A DNA stretch of 64,000 nucleotides, from assembly GCA_964016885.1 (NCBI GenBank), contig OZ024740.1, forward strand, positions 9,134,450 to 9,198,449, given 5' to 3'. Source of the stretch: Eledone cirrhosa. Taxonomy: Eukaryota > Mollusca > Cephalopoda > Octopoda > Eledonidae. This document shows, piece after piece, positions 48,911 through 59,899 of this stretch; within the stretch, counting starts at the first letter, position 1, and each line of letters opens with the position of its first letter. The notes under the pieces are model-generated. The model saw only the letters and a list, made by a program, of their open reading frames with translations, was not told the DNA's origin and ran no database searches. The position numbers were made by a program, and so were the translations under genes.

Positions 48911-50049
48911 TTGGTATGTCAGTTTTTATTGGTATATCAGTTTCGATTGGTATATCAGTTTCGATTGGTATATCAGTTTCGATTGGTATGTCAGTTTATA
49001 TTGGTATGTCAGTTTCTATTGGTATGTCACTTTCAATTGGTATATCAGTTTCGATTGATATGTCAGTGTTATTGGTACGTCAATTTCGATTGGTATATCA
49101 GTTTCGATTGGTATGTCAGTCTCTATTGGTATATCAGTTTATAATTGTATGTCAGTTTCGATTGGTATGTCAGTTTCTATTGGTATATCAGTTTTGATTG
49201 GATTGGTATGTTAGTTTCTATTGGTATGTCAGTTCCGATTGGTATGTTAGTCCTCGATTCGTATGTCAGTTTCTATTGGTATATCAATTTCGATTGGTAT
49301 GTCAGTTTCTATTGGTATGTCAGTTTCTATTGGTATATCAGTTTCGATTGGTACGTCAGTTTTGATTGGTATGTCAGTTTCGATTGGTATGTTAGTCCTT
49401 GATTCGTATGTCAGTTTCTATTGGTATATCAATTTCGATTGGTATATCAGTTTCTATTGGTATGTCAGTTTTGATTGGTATGTAAGTTTCTATTGGTATA
49501 TCAGTTTCGATTGGTATATCTGTGTCTGTTGTTATATCAGTTCCGATTGGTATATCAGTTTCGATTAGTATGTCAGTTTCTATTGGTATATCAGTTTCGA
49601 TTAATATATCAGTTTCGATTAGTATGTCAGTTTCTATTGGTATGTCAGTTTCGATTAGTATATCAGTTTCTATTGGTATATCAGTTTCGATTGGTATGTC
49701 AGTTTCTATTGGTATATCAGTTTCGATTGGTATATCAGTTTCGATTAGTATATAAGTTTCGATTGGTATGTCAGTTTACATTGGTATGTCAGTTTCTATT
49801 GGTATGTCAGTTTCAATTGGTATATCAGTTTCAATTGGTATGTCAGTTTTATTGGTATGTCAATTTCGATTGGTATATCAGTTTCGATTGGTATGTCAGT
49901 TTCTATTGGTATATCAGTTTATATTTGTATGTTAGTTTCGATTGGTATCTCAGTTTCTATTGGTATATCAGTTTTGATTAGTATGTTAGTTTCGATTGGT
50001 ATATCAGTTTTGATTGGTATGTCAGTTTTGATTGGTATGTCAGTTTCTA

Positions 50050-51384
50050 TTGGTATATCAGTTTCTATTGGTATATCAGTTTCTATTGGTATGTTAGTTT
50101 CTATTGGTATATCAGTTATTATTGGTATGTTAGTTTCTATTGGTATGTCAGTTTCGATTAGTATATCAGTGTCTAATGGTATGTCAGTTTCGATTGGTAT
50201 GTTAGTCCTCGATTTGTATATCAATTTCGATTGGTAGGTCAGTTTCTATTAGTATATCAGTTTCTATTGGTATGTCAGTTTCGATTGGTATGTTAGTCCT
50301 CGATTTGTATATCAGTTTCTATTGGTATATCAATTTCGATTGGTAGGTCAGTTTCTATTGGTATATCAGTTTCTATTGGTACGTCAGTTTTGATTGGTAT
50401 GTCAGTTTCTATTGGTATATCAGTTTCGATTGGTATATCAGTTTCTATTGTTATATCAGTTCCAATTGGTATATCAGTTTCGATTAGTATATCAGTTTCT
50501 ATTGGTATATCAGTCCCCATTGGTATATCAGTTTCAATTGGTATGTCAGTTTCGATTGGTATATCAGTTTCGATTGATATATCCGTTTCGATTAGTATAT
50601 CAGTTTCTATTGGTATGTCAGTTTCGATTAGTATATCAGTTTCTATTGGTATATCAGTTTCGATTGGTATGTTAGTTTCTTTTGGTATGTCAGTTTTATT
50701 GGTATGTCAATTTCAATTGGTATATCAGTTTATATTTGTATGTCAGTTTCGATTGGTATGTCAGTTTCTATTGGCATATCAGTTTTAATTGGTATGTTAG
50801 TTTCTATTGGTATGTCAGGTCCGATTGGTATGTTAGTCCGCGATTCGTACATCAGTTTCTATTGGTATATCAATTTAGATTGGTATGTCAGTTTCTATTG
50901 GTCTGTTAGTTTCTATTGGTATATCAGTTTCTATTGGTATGACAGTTTTGATTGGTATGTCAGTTTCTATTGGTATATCAGTTTCGATTGGTATATCAGT
51001 TTCTATTGGTATATCAGTTCCGATTGGTATATCAGTTTCGATTGGTATGTCAGTTTCGATTAGTATATCAGTTTCTATTGGTATGTCAGTTATGATTGGT
51101 ATGTCAGTTTCTATTGGTATATCAGTTTCTATTGGTATATCAATTTCGATTGGTATGTCAGTTTCTATTGGTATGTCAGTTTCTATTGGTATATCAATTT
51201 CGATTGGTATGTCAGTTTCGATTGGTATGTCAGTTTCGATTTGTATGTCAGTTTCGATTGGTATATCAGTTTCGATTAGTATGTCAGTTTCTATTGGTAT
51301 ATCGGTTTCCATTGGTATATCAGTTTCAATTGGTATGTCAGTTTCTATTGGTATATCAGTTTCTATTGGTATGTCAGTTTTGAT
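50050..51384 (+). repeat. 1.3-kb higher-order block, copy 3 of 3 (SINE-free)
   Basis: Same unit order as 46600-47934 at an offset of 3449 bp. At 51371-51384 it continues straight from ATGTCAGTTTTGAT into the sequence that follows the SINE in copy 2, and so preserves the empty site. Confidence 0.9.
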
Positions 51385-52150
51385 TGGTATGTCAGTTTCT
51401 ATTGGTATATCAGTTTTGATTGGTATATGAGTTTCTATTGGTATATCAGTTCCGATTGGTATATCAGTTTCGATTGGTATATCAGTTTCTATTGGTATAT
51501 CAGTTTCGAGTGATATACCAGTTTCGATTAGTATGTCAGTTTCTATTGGTATGTCAGTTTCGATTAGTATATCAGTTTCTATTGGTATATCAGTTCCGAT
51601 TGGTATATCAGTTTCGATTGGTATGTCAGTTTCGATTAGTATATCAGTTTCTATTGGTATGTCAGTTATGATTGGTATGTCAGTTTCTATTGGTATATCA
51701 GTTTCTATTGGTATATCAATTTCGATTGGTATGTCAGTTTCTATTGGTATGTCAGTTTCTATTGGTATATCAATTTCGATTGGTATGTCAGTTTCGATTG
51801 GTATGTCAGTTTCGATTTGTATGTCAGTTTCGATTGGTATATCAGTTTCGATTAGTATGTCAGTTTCTATTGGTATATCGGTTTCCATTGGTATATCAGT
51901 TTCAATTGGTATGTCAGTTTCTATTGGTATATCAGTTTCTATTGGTATGTCAGTTTTGATTGGTATGTCAGTTTCTATTGGTATATCAGTTTTGATTGGT
52001 ATATGAGTTTCTATTGGTATATCAGTTCCGATTGGTATATCAGTTTCGATTGGTATATCAGTTTCTATTGGTATATCAGTTTCGAGTGATATACCAGTTT
52101 CGATTAGTATGTCAGTTTCTATTGGTATGTCAGTTTCGATTAGTATATCA
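50996..52150 (+). repeat. 576-bp tandem duplication in array
   Basis: Two head-to-tail copies of 576 bp (32 units), about 50996-51571 and 51572-52147, with identical hexapeptide translations (for example 51096-51383 and 51672-51959). This doubles the SINE empty site (51371 and 51947). Confidence 0.92.
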
Positions 52151-53108
52151 GTTTCTATTGGTATGTCAGTTTCGATTGGTATCATCATCATCATCATCAG
52201 GTTTAGCGTCCGTGTTCCACGCTAGCATGGGTTTGGATGGGGGTTTTCCCACTTGAGGCAAGAGTGGTTGTCTTGCTCGCATAGGACTGTCTGGCGGGAT
52301 TTCTACAGTTGGATGCCCTTCCTAACACCAACCACATTCACAGTGTGGGGCTGGGAGATTTTTACTGTGTTGCCTACACGGCCACATTACAGCGTGGACT
52401 GTCTGGCGGGTTTTCTACAGCTGGATGCCCTTCCTAACACCAACCACATTTACAGTGTGGGGCTGGGAGGTTTTTACCGTGTTGCCTACACGGCCACATT
52501 TACAGCGTGGACTGTGTGTTTTTTGTCGTTACACCTACACGATCTCATTTGTTTCGGCCTGGATGTTGTGGGACCAACATTGGTATGTCAGTTTCTATTG
52601 GTATATCAGTTTCTATTGGTATATCAGTTTCGATTGGTATATCAGTTTCGATTGGTATGTCAGTTTAAATTGGTATGTCAGTTTCTATTGGTATGTCACT
52701 TTCAATTGGTATATCAGTTTCGATTGATATGTCAGTGTTATTGGTACGTCAATTTCGATTGGTATATCAGTTTCGATTGGTATGTCAGTCTCTATTGGTA
52801 TATCAATTTATAATTGTATGTCAGTTTCGATTGGTATGTCAGTTTCTATTGGTATATCAGTTTTGATTGGATTGGTATGTTAGTTTCTATTGGTATGTCA
52901 GTTCCGATTGGTATGTTAGTCCTCGATTCGTATGTCAGTTTCTATTGGTATATCAATTTCGATTGGTATGTCAGTTTCTATTGGTATGTCAGTTTCTATT
53001 GGTATATCAGTTTCGATTGGTACGTCAGTTTGATTGGTATGTCAGTTTCGATTGGTATGTTAGTCCTTGATTTGTATGTCAGTTTCTATTGGTATATCAA
53101 TTTCGATT
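51947..53108 (+). repeat. 3.67-kb-offset duplication, right copy
   Basis: Partner of 48278-49440. It contains the reversed LINE tail 52182-52579. Confidence 0.9.
52182..52579 (-). mobile_element. LINE 3'-UTR fragment 7 (reverse, duplicate of fragment 6)
   Basis: Same limits, junctions and orientation as 48513-48910, with a few substitutions (for example GGATGGGGG for GGACGGGGG, TTTACTGTG for TTTACCGTG). It was copied with its flanks, so fragments 6 and 7 reflect one insertion. The 112-bp repeat lies at 52286-52516. Confidence 0.9.
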
Positions 53109-53582
53109 GGTAGGTCAGTTTCTATTGGTATGTCAGTTTCAATTTGTATGTCAGTTTAGATTGGTATGTCAGTTCCTATTGGTATATCAGTTTCTATTTG
53201 TATGTCAGTTTCGATTGGTATGTCAGTTTCTATTGGTATATCAGTTTCGATTGGTATGTTAGTTTCTATTGTCATGTCAGTTTCGATTAGTATATCACTT
53301 TCTATTGGTATGTCAGTTTCGATTGGTATGACAGTTTCGATTGGTATGTCAGTTTCTATTGGTATATCAGTTTCGATTGGTATGTCAGTTTTGATTGGTA
53401 TATCAGTTTCTATTATTATAGCAGTTTCTATTGGTATGTGAGTTTCAATTGGTATATCAGTATCTATTGGTACATCAGTTCCGATTGGTATATCAGTTTC
53501 GATTGTTATGTCAGTTTCTATTGGTTTATCAGTTCCGATTGGTATATCAGTTTCGATTGGTATGTCAGTTTCTATTGGTATA
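52580..53582 (+). repeat. 18-bp minisatellite array, segment 11
   Basis: About 55 units. The first half repeats 48911-49440. It ends at GGTATA, where the LINE RT fragment begins (TAGCACAGCTG). Confidence 0.95.
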
Positions 53583-53584
53583 TA

Positions 53585-54961
53585 GCACAGCTGATTAGGT
53601 ACCGGGTGAATATAGACGAGATGCAATTTGGGTTTGTACCAGGAAGAAGCACCACTGATGCCCTCTTCCTTGTGAGGCAATTACAGGAAAAGTACCTAGC
53701 TAAAAGTAAGCCACTCTACTTGGCATTTGTCGACCTTGAGAAAGCCTTTGACAGAGTTCCACGTGCAGTAATCTGGTGGGCTCTTGGAAAACTAGGAATA
53801 GATGAATGGCTTGTGAAAGCGGTACAAGCCATGTATAGGGGAGCAGTCAGCAAAGTTAGGATTAGCAATGAGTATAGCGAGGAATTTAGCGTACAGGTTG
53901 GGGTCCACCAGGGCTCTGTTCTTAGCCCTCTCCTGTTCATCATAGTCCTGCAGGCAATAACGGAGGAATTTAAGACCTGATGCCCATGGGAACTCCTGTA
54001 TGCTGATGACCTCGCACTCATAGCTGAATCTATGATAGAACTAGAGAATAAATTCCAAACCTGGAAGCAGGGACTAGAGAGAAAGGGCCTCAAAGTCAAC
54101 ATGACAAAGACTAAGGTCCTTATAAGTAGACGAGAAAACAGAACCCAGATCCCCTCAGGGAAATGGCCTTGCTCAGTATGTAGGAAAGGTGTAGGTAGGA
54201 ACTCCATTCTCTGCCCCAAATGCAAACAATGGGTACACAAGAGATGTAGCGGGATCTCAGGAAGCTTAATTAAGAATGTAGGATTCACATGCAGCAGCTG
54301 TGCTGAAACAGCAAGCAAACAGCCACAGGAAACAAGTACCACCAATCTCTGGGAGGGCCCTGTAGAAACAGTAGACAGCTTCTGCTACCTAGGTGACCGA
54401 ATTAGCAGCGGAGGTGGGTGTTCAGAAAGTACAATAACTAGGGTAAGAACGGGATGGAAGAAGTTTAGGGAACTACTACCACTGCTAGCTGCAAAAGACT
54501 TCTCCCTCAGAATGAAAGGCAGACTGTATGATGCGTGTATCCGAACAGCGATGGTGCATGGTAGTGAGACCTGGGCGCTGAAGGTGGAAGACTTACGTAG
54601 ATTAGAGAGAAACGAAGCCTGCATGCTCCGATGGATGTGTAACAGTAATATACGTGAACGACAAAGCATAAATGAATTGAGAGGGAGACTGAGCATAAGA
54701 GGAATCAAATGCTGTGTGCAGGAGAGGTGGATGCGCTGGTATGGACATGTGATGCGTATGAAGGATGACAGCTGCATAAAAAGGTGCAGAGCACTAGAAG
54801 TTGATGGAAACCGCGGAGTGGGGAGACCCAAGATGACCTGGGATGAGGTGATAAAAGCCGACCTTACCCAATTACACCTCTCAAAGACAATGACACACGA
54901 CCGTGACTTCTGGCGTCACGCAGTAATACAGAGTACCCGACCTCCCATGGGTACATGCTGA
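53585..54961 (+). pseudogene. LINE reverse transcriptase / PHD-finger ORF2 fragment with one nonsense codon
   Basis: About 458 codons in a single frame. Visible RT motifs are FGFVPGRSTTDALF, motif A in FVDLEKAFDRVPR (catalytic Asp at 53732-53734), motif B in HQGSVLSPLLF (about 53906), and YADDLALIAES (YADD at 53999-54010). A C4HC3 PHD-like finger follows at 54170-54301 with all eight ligands present. Then come VDSFCYLGDRISSGGG, SETWALKVEDLRRLERNEAC, RWYGHVMRMKDDSC and GRPKMTWDEV, and a TGA stop at 54959-54961. The only break inside is an in-frame TGA at 53978-53980, seven codons before YADD. The ORF would copy LINE RNA at a nicked target, but the element lacks its 5' half and endonuclease and must be inactive. 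The frame opens upstream into satellite by chance. Confidence 0.93.
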
Positions 54962-55246
54962 AGCATATAAACAATATGACCCCACAGCCCCCACCGCCAG
55001 GTGGTCGTGGAGGTGCCACGGAAAAAAAGCACCCAGCCCACACTGTAAAGTGGACGTGTAGGCGCCACGAAAAAAGTACCCAGCACTCACTGTAAATGAG
55101 GTTGGTGTTAGGAAGGGCATCCAGCTGTAGAAACCAGGCCAAATCAGTTCCTGTATGAGCAAGGCATGGTCAGCCGACCAGACACAGCCCACAACAGGAC
55201 AACCCGTCTAACCCATGCTAGCGTGGAAGAACGGATGTAAAACGGT

Positions 55247-55268
55247 GATGATGATGATGATGATGATG
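55247..55268 (+). repeat. (GAT)n 3' tail of LINE fragment 8
   Basis: Seven TGATGA triplets ending in ATG, directly followed by TCAGTTTCTATT of the array. Confidence 0.9.
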
Positions 55269-56419
55269 TCAGTTTCTATTGGTATATCAGTTTTGATTGG
55301 TATGTCAGTTTCGATTGGTATATCAGTTTAGAATGGTATGTCAATCTCGATTGGTATGTCAGTTTCGATTGGTATATCAGTTTTGATTAGTATGTCAATT
55401 TCTATTGGTATATCAGTTTTGATTGGTATATCAGTTTCGATTGGTATGTCAGTTTCGATTGGTATGTCAGTTTCTATTGGTATGTCAGTTTCGATTAGTA
55501 TGTCAGTTTCTATTGGTATATCAGTTCCTATTGGTATATCAGTTTCGATTGGTATGTCAGTTTCTATTGGTATGTCAGTTTTGATTGGTAGCTCAGTTTC
55601 TATTGGTATGTCAGTTTCGCATAGTATGTCAGTTTCGATTAGTATGTCTGTTTCTATTGGTATATCAGTTTTAATTGGTATGTCAGTTTTGATTGGTATG
55701 TCAGTTTCTATTGGTATATCAGTTTCGATTGGTATATCAATTTCTATTGGTATATCAGTTCCGATTGGTATATCAGTTTCGATTGGTATATCAGTTTCTA
55801 TTGGTATATCAGTTCCGATTGGTATATCAGTTTCGATTGGTATGTCAGTTTCGATTAGTATATCAGTTTCTATTGATATATCAGTCTCGATTGGTATGTA
55901 AGTTTCGATTGGCATGTCAGTTTCTATTGGTATATCATTTTCGATGAGTATATCAGTTTCTATTGGTATATCAGTTTTGATTGGTATGTCAGTTTCTATT
56001 GGCATATCAGTTTCTATTGGTATGTTAGTTTCTATTGGTATGTCAGTTTCGATTAGTATATCAGTTTCTATTGGTATGTCAGTTTCGATTGGTTTGTTAG
56101 TCCTCGATTTGTATGTCAGTTTCTATTGGTATATCAATTTCGATTGGTAGGTCAGTTTCTATTGGTATATCAGTTTCTATTGGTATGTCAGTTTTGATTG
56201 GTATGTCAGTTTCTATTGGTATATCAGTTTCGATTGGTATATCAGTTTCTATTGTTATATCAGTTCCGATTGGTATATCAGTTTCGATTAGTATATCAGT
56301 TTCTATTGGTATATCAGTCCCGATTGGTATATCAGTTTCGATTGGTATGTCAGTTTCTATTGGTATATCAGTCTCGATTGATATATCAGTTTCAATTAGT
56401 ATGTCAGTTTCTATTGGTA

Positions 56420-57570
56420 TGTCAGTTTCGATTAGTATATCAGTTTCTATTGGTATATCAATTTCGATTGGTAGGTCAGTTTCAATTTGTATGTCAGTTT
56501 CGATTGGTATGTCAGTTTCTATTGGTATATCAGTTTCTATTTGTATGTCAGTTTCGATGGTATGTCAGTTTCTATTGGTATATCAGTTTCGATTGGTATG
56601 TTAGTTTCTATCGGTATATCAGTTTCGATTGGTATGTCAGTTTTGATTGGTATGTCAGTTTCTATTATTATATTAGTTTCTATTGGTATGTGAGTTTAAA
56701 TTGGTATATCAGTTTCTATTGGTATATCAGTTCCGATTGGTATATCAGTTTCGATTGGTATATCAGTTTCTATTGGTATATCAGTTCCGATTGGTATATC
56801 AGTTTCGATTGGTATGTCAGTTTCTATTGCTATATCAGTTTCGATTGATATATCAGTTTCGATTAGTATGTCAGTTTTTATTGGTATGTCAGTTTCGATT
56901 AGTATATCAGTTTCTATTGTTATGTCAGTTTCAATTGGTATGTCAGTTTCTATTGGTATATCAGTTTTGATTGGTATATCAGTTTTGATTGGTATATCAG
57001 TTTCGATTGGTATGTCAGTTTCGATTAGTATATCAGTTTCTATTGGTATGTCAGTTTCGATTTTTATGTTAGTCCTCGATTTGTATGTCAGTTTCTATTG
57101 GTATATCAATTTCGATTGGTATGTCAGTTTCTATTGGTATGTCAGTTTCTATTGGTATATCAATTTCGATTGGTATTTCAGTTTCGATTGGTATGTCAGT
57201 TTCGATTGGTATGTCAGTTTCTATTGGTATATCAGTTTCGATTGGTATATCAGTTTTGATTGGTATATCAGTTTCGATTGGTATGTCAGTTTCGATTGGT
57301 ATGTCAGTTTTATTTGTATGTCAATTTCGATTGGTATATCACTTTCAATTGGTATGTCAGTTTCTATTTGTATATCAGTTTATATTTGTATGTCAGTTTC
57401 GATTGGTATGTCAGTTTCTATTGGTATATCAGTTTTGATTGGTATGTTAGTTTCTATTAGTATGTCAGGTCCGATTGGTATGTTAGTCCGCGATTCGTAC
57501 GTCAGTTTCTATTGGTATATCAATTTCGATTGGTATGTCAGTTTCTATTGGTCTGTGAGTTTCTATTGGT
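56420..57570 (+). repeat. 1.4-1.5-kb higher-order block, copy a
   Basis: Shares ordered variants with 57840-59065: TTTCGATGGTATG (56556 and 57979, offset 1423), TGTGAGTTTAAATTGG (offset 1513) and CTCGATTTGTATG through GTCCGCGATTCGTACG (offset 1495). Offsets change by whole units. Confidence 0.85.
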
Positions 57571-57839
57571 ATGTCAGTTTCGATTAGTATATCAGTTTCT
57601 ATTGGTATGTCAGTTTCTATTGGTATATCAATTTCGATTGGTATATCAGTTTCGATTAGTATGTCAGTTTCGATTCGTATGTCAGTTTCGATTAGTATAT
57701 CAGTTTCTATTGGTATGTCAGTTTCAATTGGTATGTTAGTCCTCGATTTGTATGTCAGTTTCTATTGGTATATCAATTTCGATTGGTATATCAGTTTCGA
57801 TTGGTATGTCAGTTTCGATTAGTATATCAGTTTCTATTG

Positions 57840-59065
57840 GTATGTCAGTTTCTATTGGTATATCAATTTCGATTGGTAGGTCAGTTTCTATTGGTATGTC
57901 AGTTTCAATTTGTATGTCAGTTTCGATTGGTATGTCAGTTTCTATTGGTATATCAGTTTCTATTTGTATGTCAGTTTCGATGGTATGTCAGTTTCTATTG
58001 GTATATCAGTTTCAATTGGTATGTTAGTTTCTATTGTTATTTCAGTTTCGATTAGTATATCACTTTCTATTGGTATGTCAATTTCGATTCGTATGTCAGT
58101 TTCGATTGGTATGTCAGTTTCTATCGGTATATCAGTTTCGATTGGTATGTCAGTTTTGATTGGTATGTCAGTTTCTATTATTATATTAGTTTCTATTGGT
58201 ATGTGAGTTTAAATTGGTATATCAGTTTCTATTGGTATATCAGTTCCGATTGGTATATCAGTTTCGATTGGTATATCATTTTCTATTGGTATATCAGTTC
58301 CGATTGGTATATCAGTTTCGATTGGTATGTCAGTTTCTATTGGTATATCAGTTTCGATTGATATATCAGTTTCGATTAGTATGTCAGTTTTTATTGGTAT
58401 GTCAGTTTCGATTAGTATATCAGTTTCTATTGGTATGTCAGTTTCAATTGGTATGTCAGTTTCTATTGGTATATCAGTTTTGATTGGTATATCAGTTTCG
58501 ATTGGTATGTCAGTTTCGATTAGTATATCAGTTTCTATTGGTATGTCAGTTTCGATTTTTATGTTAGTCCTCGATTTGTATGTCAGTTTCTATTGGTATA
58601 TCAATTTCGATTGGTATGTCAGTTTCTATTGGTATGTCGGTTTCTATTGGTATATCAATTTCGATTGGTATTTCAGTTTCGATTGGTATATCAGTTTCGA
58701 TTGGTATGTCAGTTTCTATTGGTATATCAGTTTCGATTGTTATATCAGTTTTGATTGGTATATCAGTCTCGATCGGTATGTCAGTTTCGATTGGTATGTC
58801 AGTTTTATTGGTATGTCAATTTCGATTGGTATATCACTTTCGATTGGTATGTCAGTTTCTATTTGTATATCAGTTTATATTTGTATGTCAGTTTCGATTG
58901 GTATGTCAGTTTCTATTGGTATATCAGTTTTGATTGGTATGTTAGTTTCTATTAGTATGTCAGGTCCGATTGGTATGTTAGTCCGCGATTCGTACGTCAG
59001 TTTCTATTGGTATATCAATTTCGATTGGTATGTCAGTTTCTATTGGTCTGTCAGTTTCTATTGGT
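57840..59065 (+). repeat. 1.4-1.5-kb higher-order block, copy b
   Basis: Partner of 56420-57570. Its right part repeats once more at about 59900-60400 (offset 1334), including the 17-bp unit, TATATCACTTTCGATTGG, AGGTCCGATTGG and GTCCGCGATTCGTACG. Confidence 0.85.
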
Positions 59066-59899
59066 ATGTCAGTTTCGATTAGTATATCAGCTTCTATTGG
59101 TATGTCAGTTTCTATTTGTATATCAATTTCGATTGGTATATCAGTTTCGATTAGTATGTCAGTTTCGATTCGTATGTCCGTTTCGATTGGTACATCAGTT
59201 TCGATTAGTAAGTCAGTTTCAATTTGTATGTCAGTTTCTATTGGTATATAAGTTTCGATTGGTATATCAGTTTCTATTGGTATATCAGTTCTGATTGGTA
59301 TATCAGTTTCGATTGGTATGTGAGTTTCGATTAGTATATCAGTTTCTATTGGTATGTCAGTTATGATTGGTATGTCAGTTTCTATTGGTATATCAGTTTC
59401 TATTGGTATGTCAGTTTCTATTGGTATGTTAGTCCTCGATATGTATGTCAGTTTCTATTGGTATATCAATTTCGATTGGTATGTCAGTTTCTATTGGTAT
59501 GTCAGTTTTTATTGGTATATCAATTTCGATTGGTATGTCAGTTTCGATTTGTATATCAGTTTCTATTGGTATGTCAGTTTCGATTTTTATGTTAGTCCTC
59601 GATTTGTATGTCAGTTTCTATTGGTATATTAATTTCGATTGGTATGTCAGTTTCTATTGGTATGTCAGTTTCTATTGGTATATCAATTTCGATTGGTATT
59701 TCAGTTTCGATTTGTATATCAGTTTCGATTCGTATGTCAATTTATATTGGTATGTCAGTTTCGATTGGTATATCAGTTTCGATTGATATATCAGTTTCGA
59801 TTGGTATATCGGTTTCCATTGGTATATCAGTTTTGATTGGTATATCAGTTTCTATTGGTATATCAGTTTCTATTGGTATGTCAGTCTTGATTGGTATGT

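Larger units (their letters stand above)
48278..49440 (+). repeat. 3.67-kb-offset duplication, left copy
   Basis: Includes array, reversed LINE tail 48513-48910 and array. It repeats at 51947-53108 at an offset of 3669 bp with scattered substitutions (for example GTGGGGCTGGGAGATTTTTA shared, GTCGTGACACC against GTCGTTACACC) and one T deleted in the right copy near 53030. Confidence 0.9.
48911..52181 (+). repeat. 18-bp minisatellite array, segment 10
   Basis: About 182 units. It contains higher-order block copy 3 (50050-51384) and a 576-bp tandem duplication (50996-52150). The reverse strand stays open for 440 codons of PIETDI repeats here, the longest such frame apart from one of 459 codons at 60725-62104 on the plus strand. 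Confidence 0.95.
53583..55268 (+). mobile_element. LINE fragment 8: RT core to GAT tail, second subfamily
   Basis: The longest element in the window, still 5'-truncated: it begins inside the reverse transcriptase, with no endonuclease. In order it has RT fingers/palm, PHD-like finger, C-terminal region, a 3' UTR of about 300 bp and a (GAT)n tail at 55247-55268. The 3' UTR differs from the other fragments and matches the SINE tail. Array phase is kept across the insertion: GGTATA before and TCAGTTTC after rebuild one unit. A GAT-type simple-repeat tail and short 3' UTR fit the RTE group of LINEs as I recall it; the clade is unproven. Confidence 0.92.

Noticed and set aside
50875..52197. A 440-codon minus-strand PIETDI-repeat ORF as a gene
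   Set aside because: It is the complement of the same satellite. The run of methionines at its start comes from the GAT/ATC tail of a LINE.
53583..55268. Integrated virus or LTR retroelement
   Set aside because: RT motifs, the YADD context, the C-terminal region, the simple-repeat tail and 5' truncation fit a non-LTR element. There are no LTRs, protease, integrase, capsid or envelope sequences.
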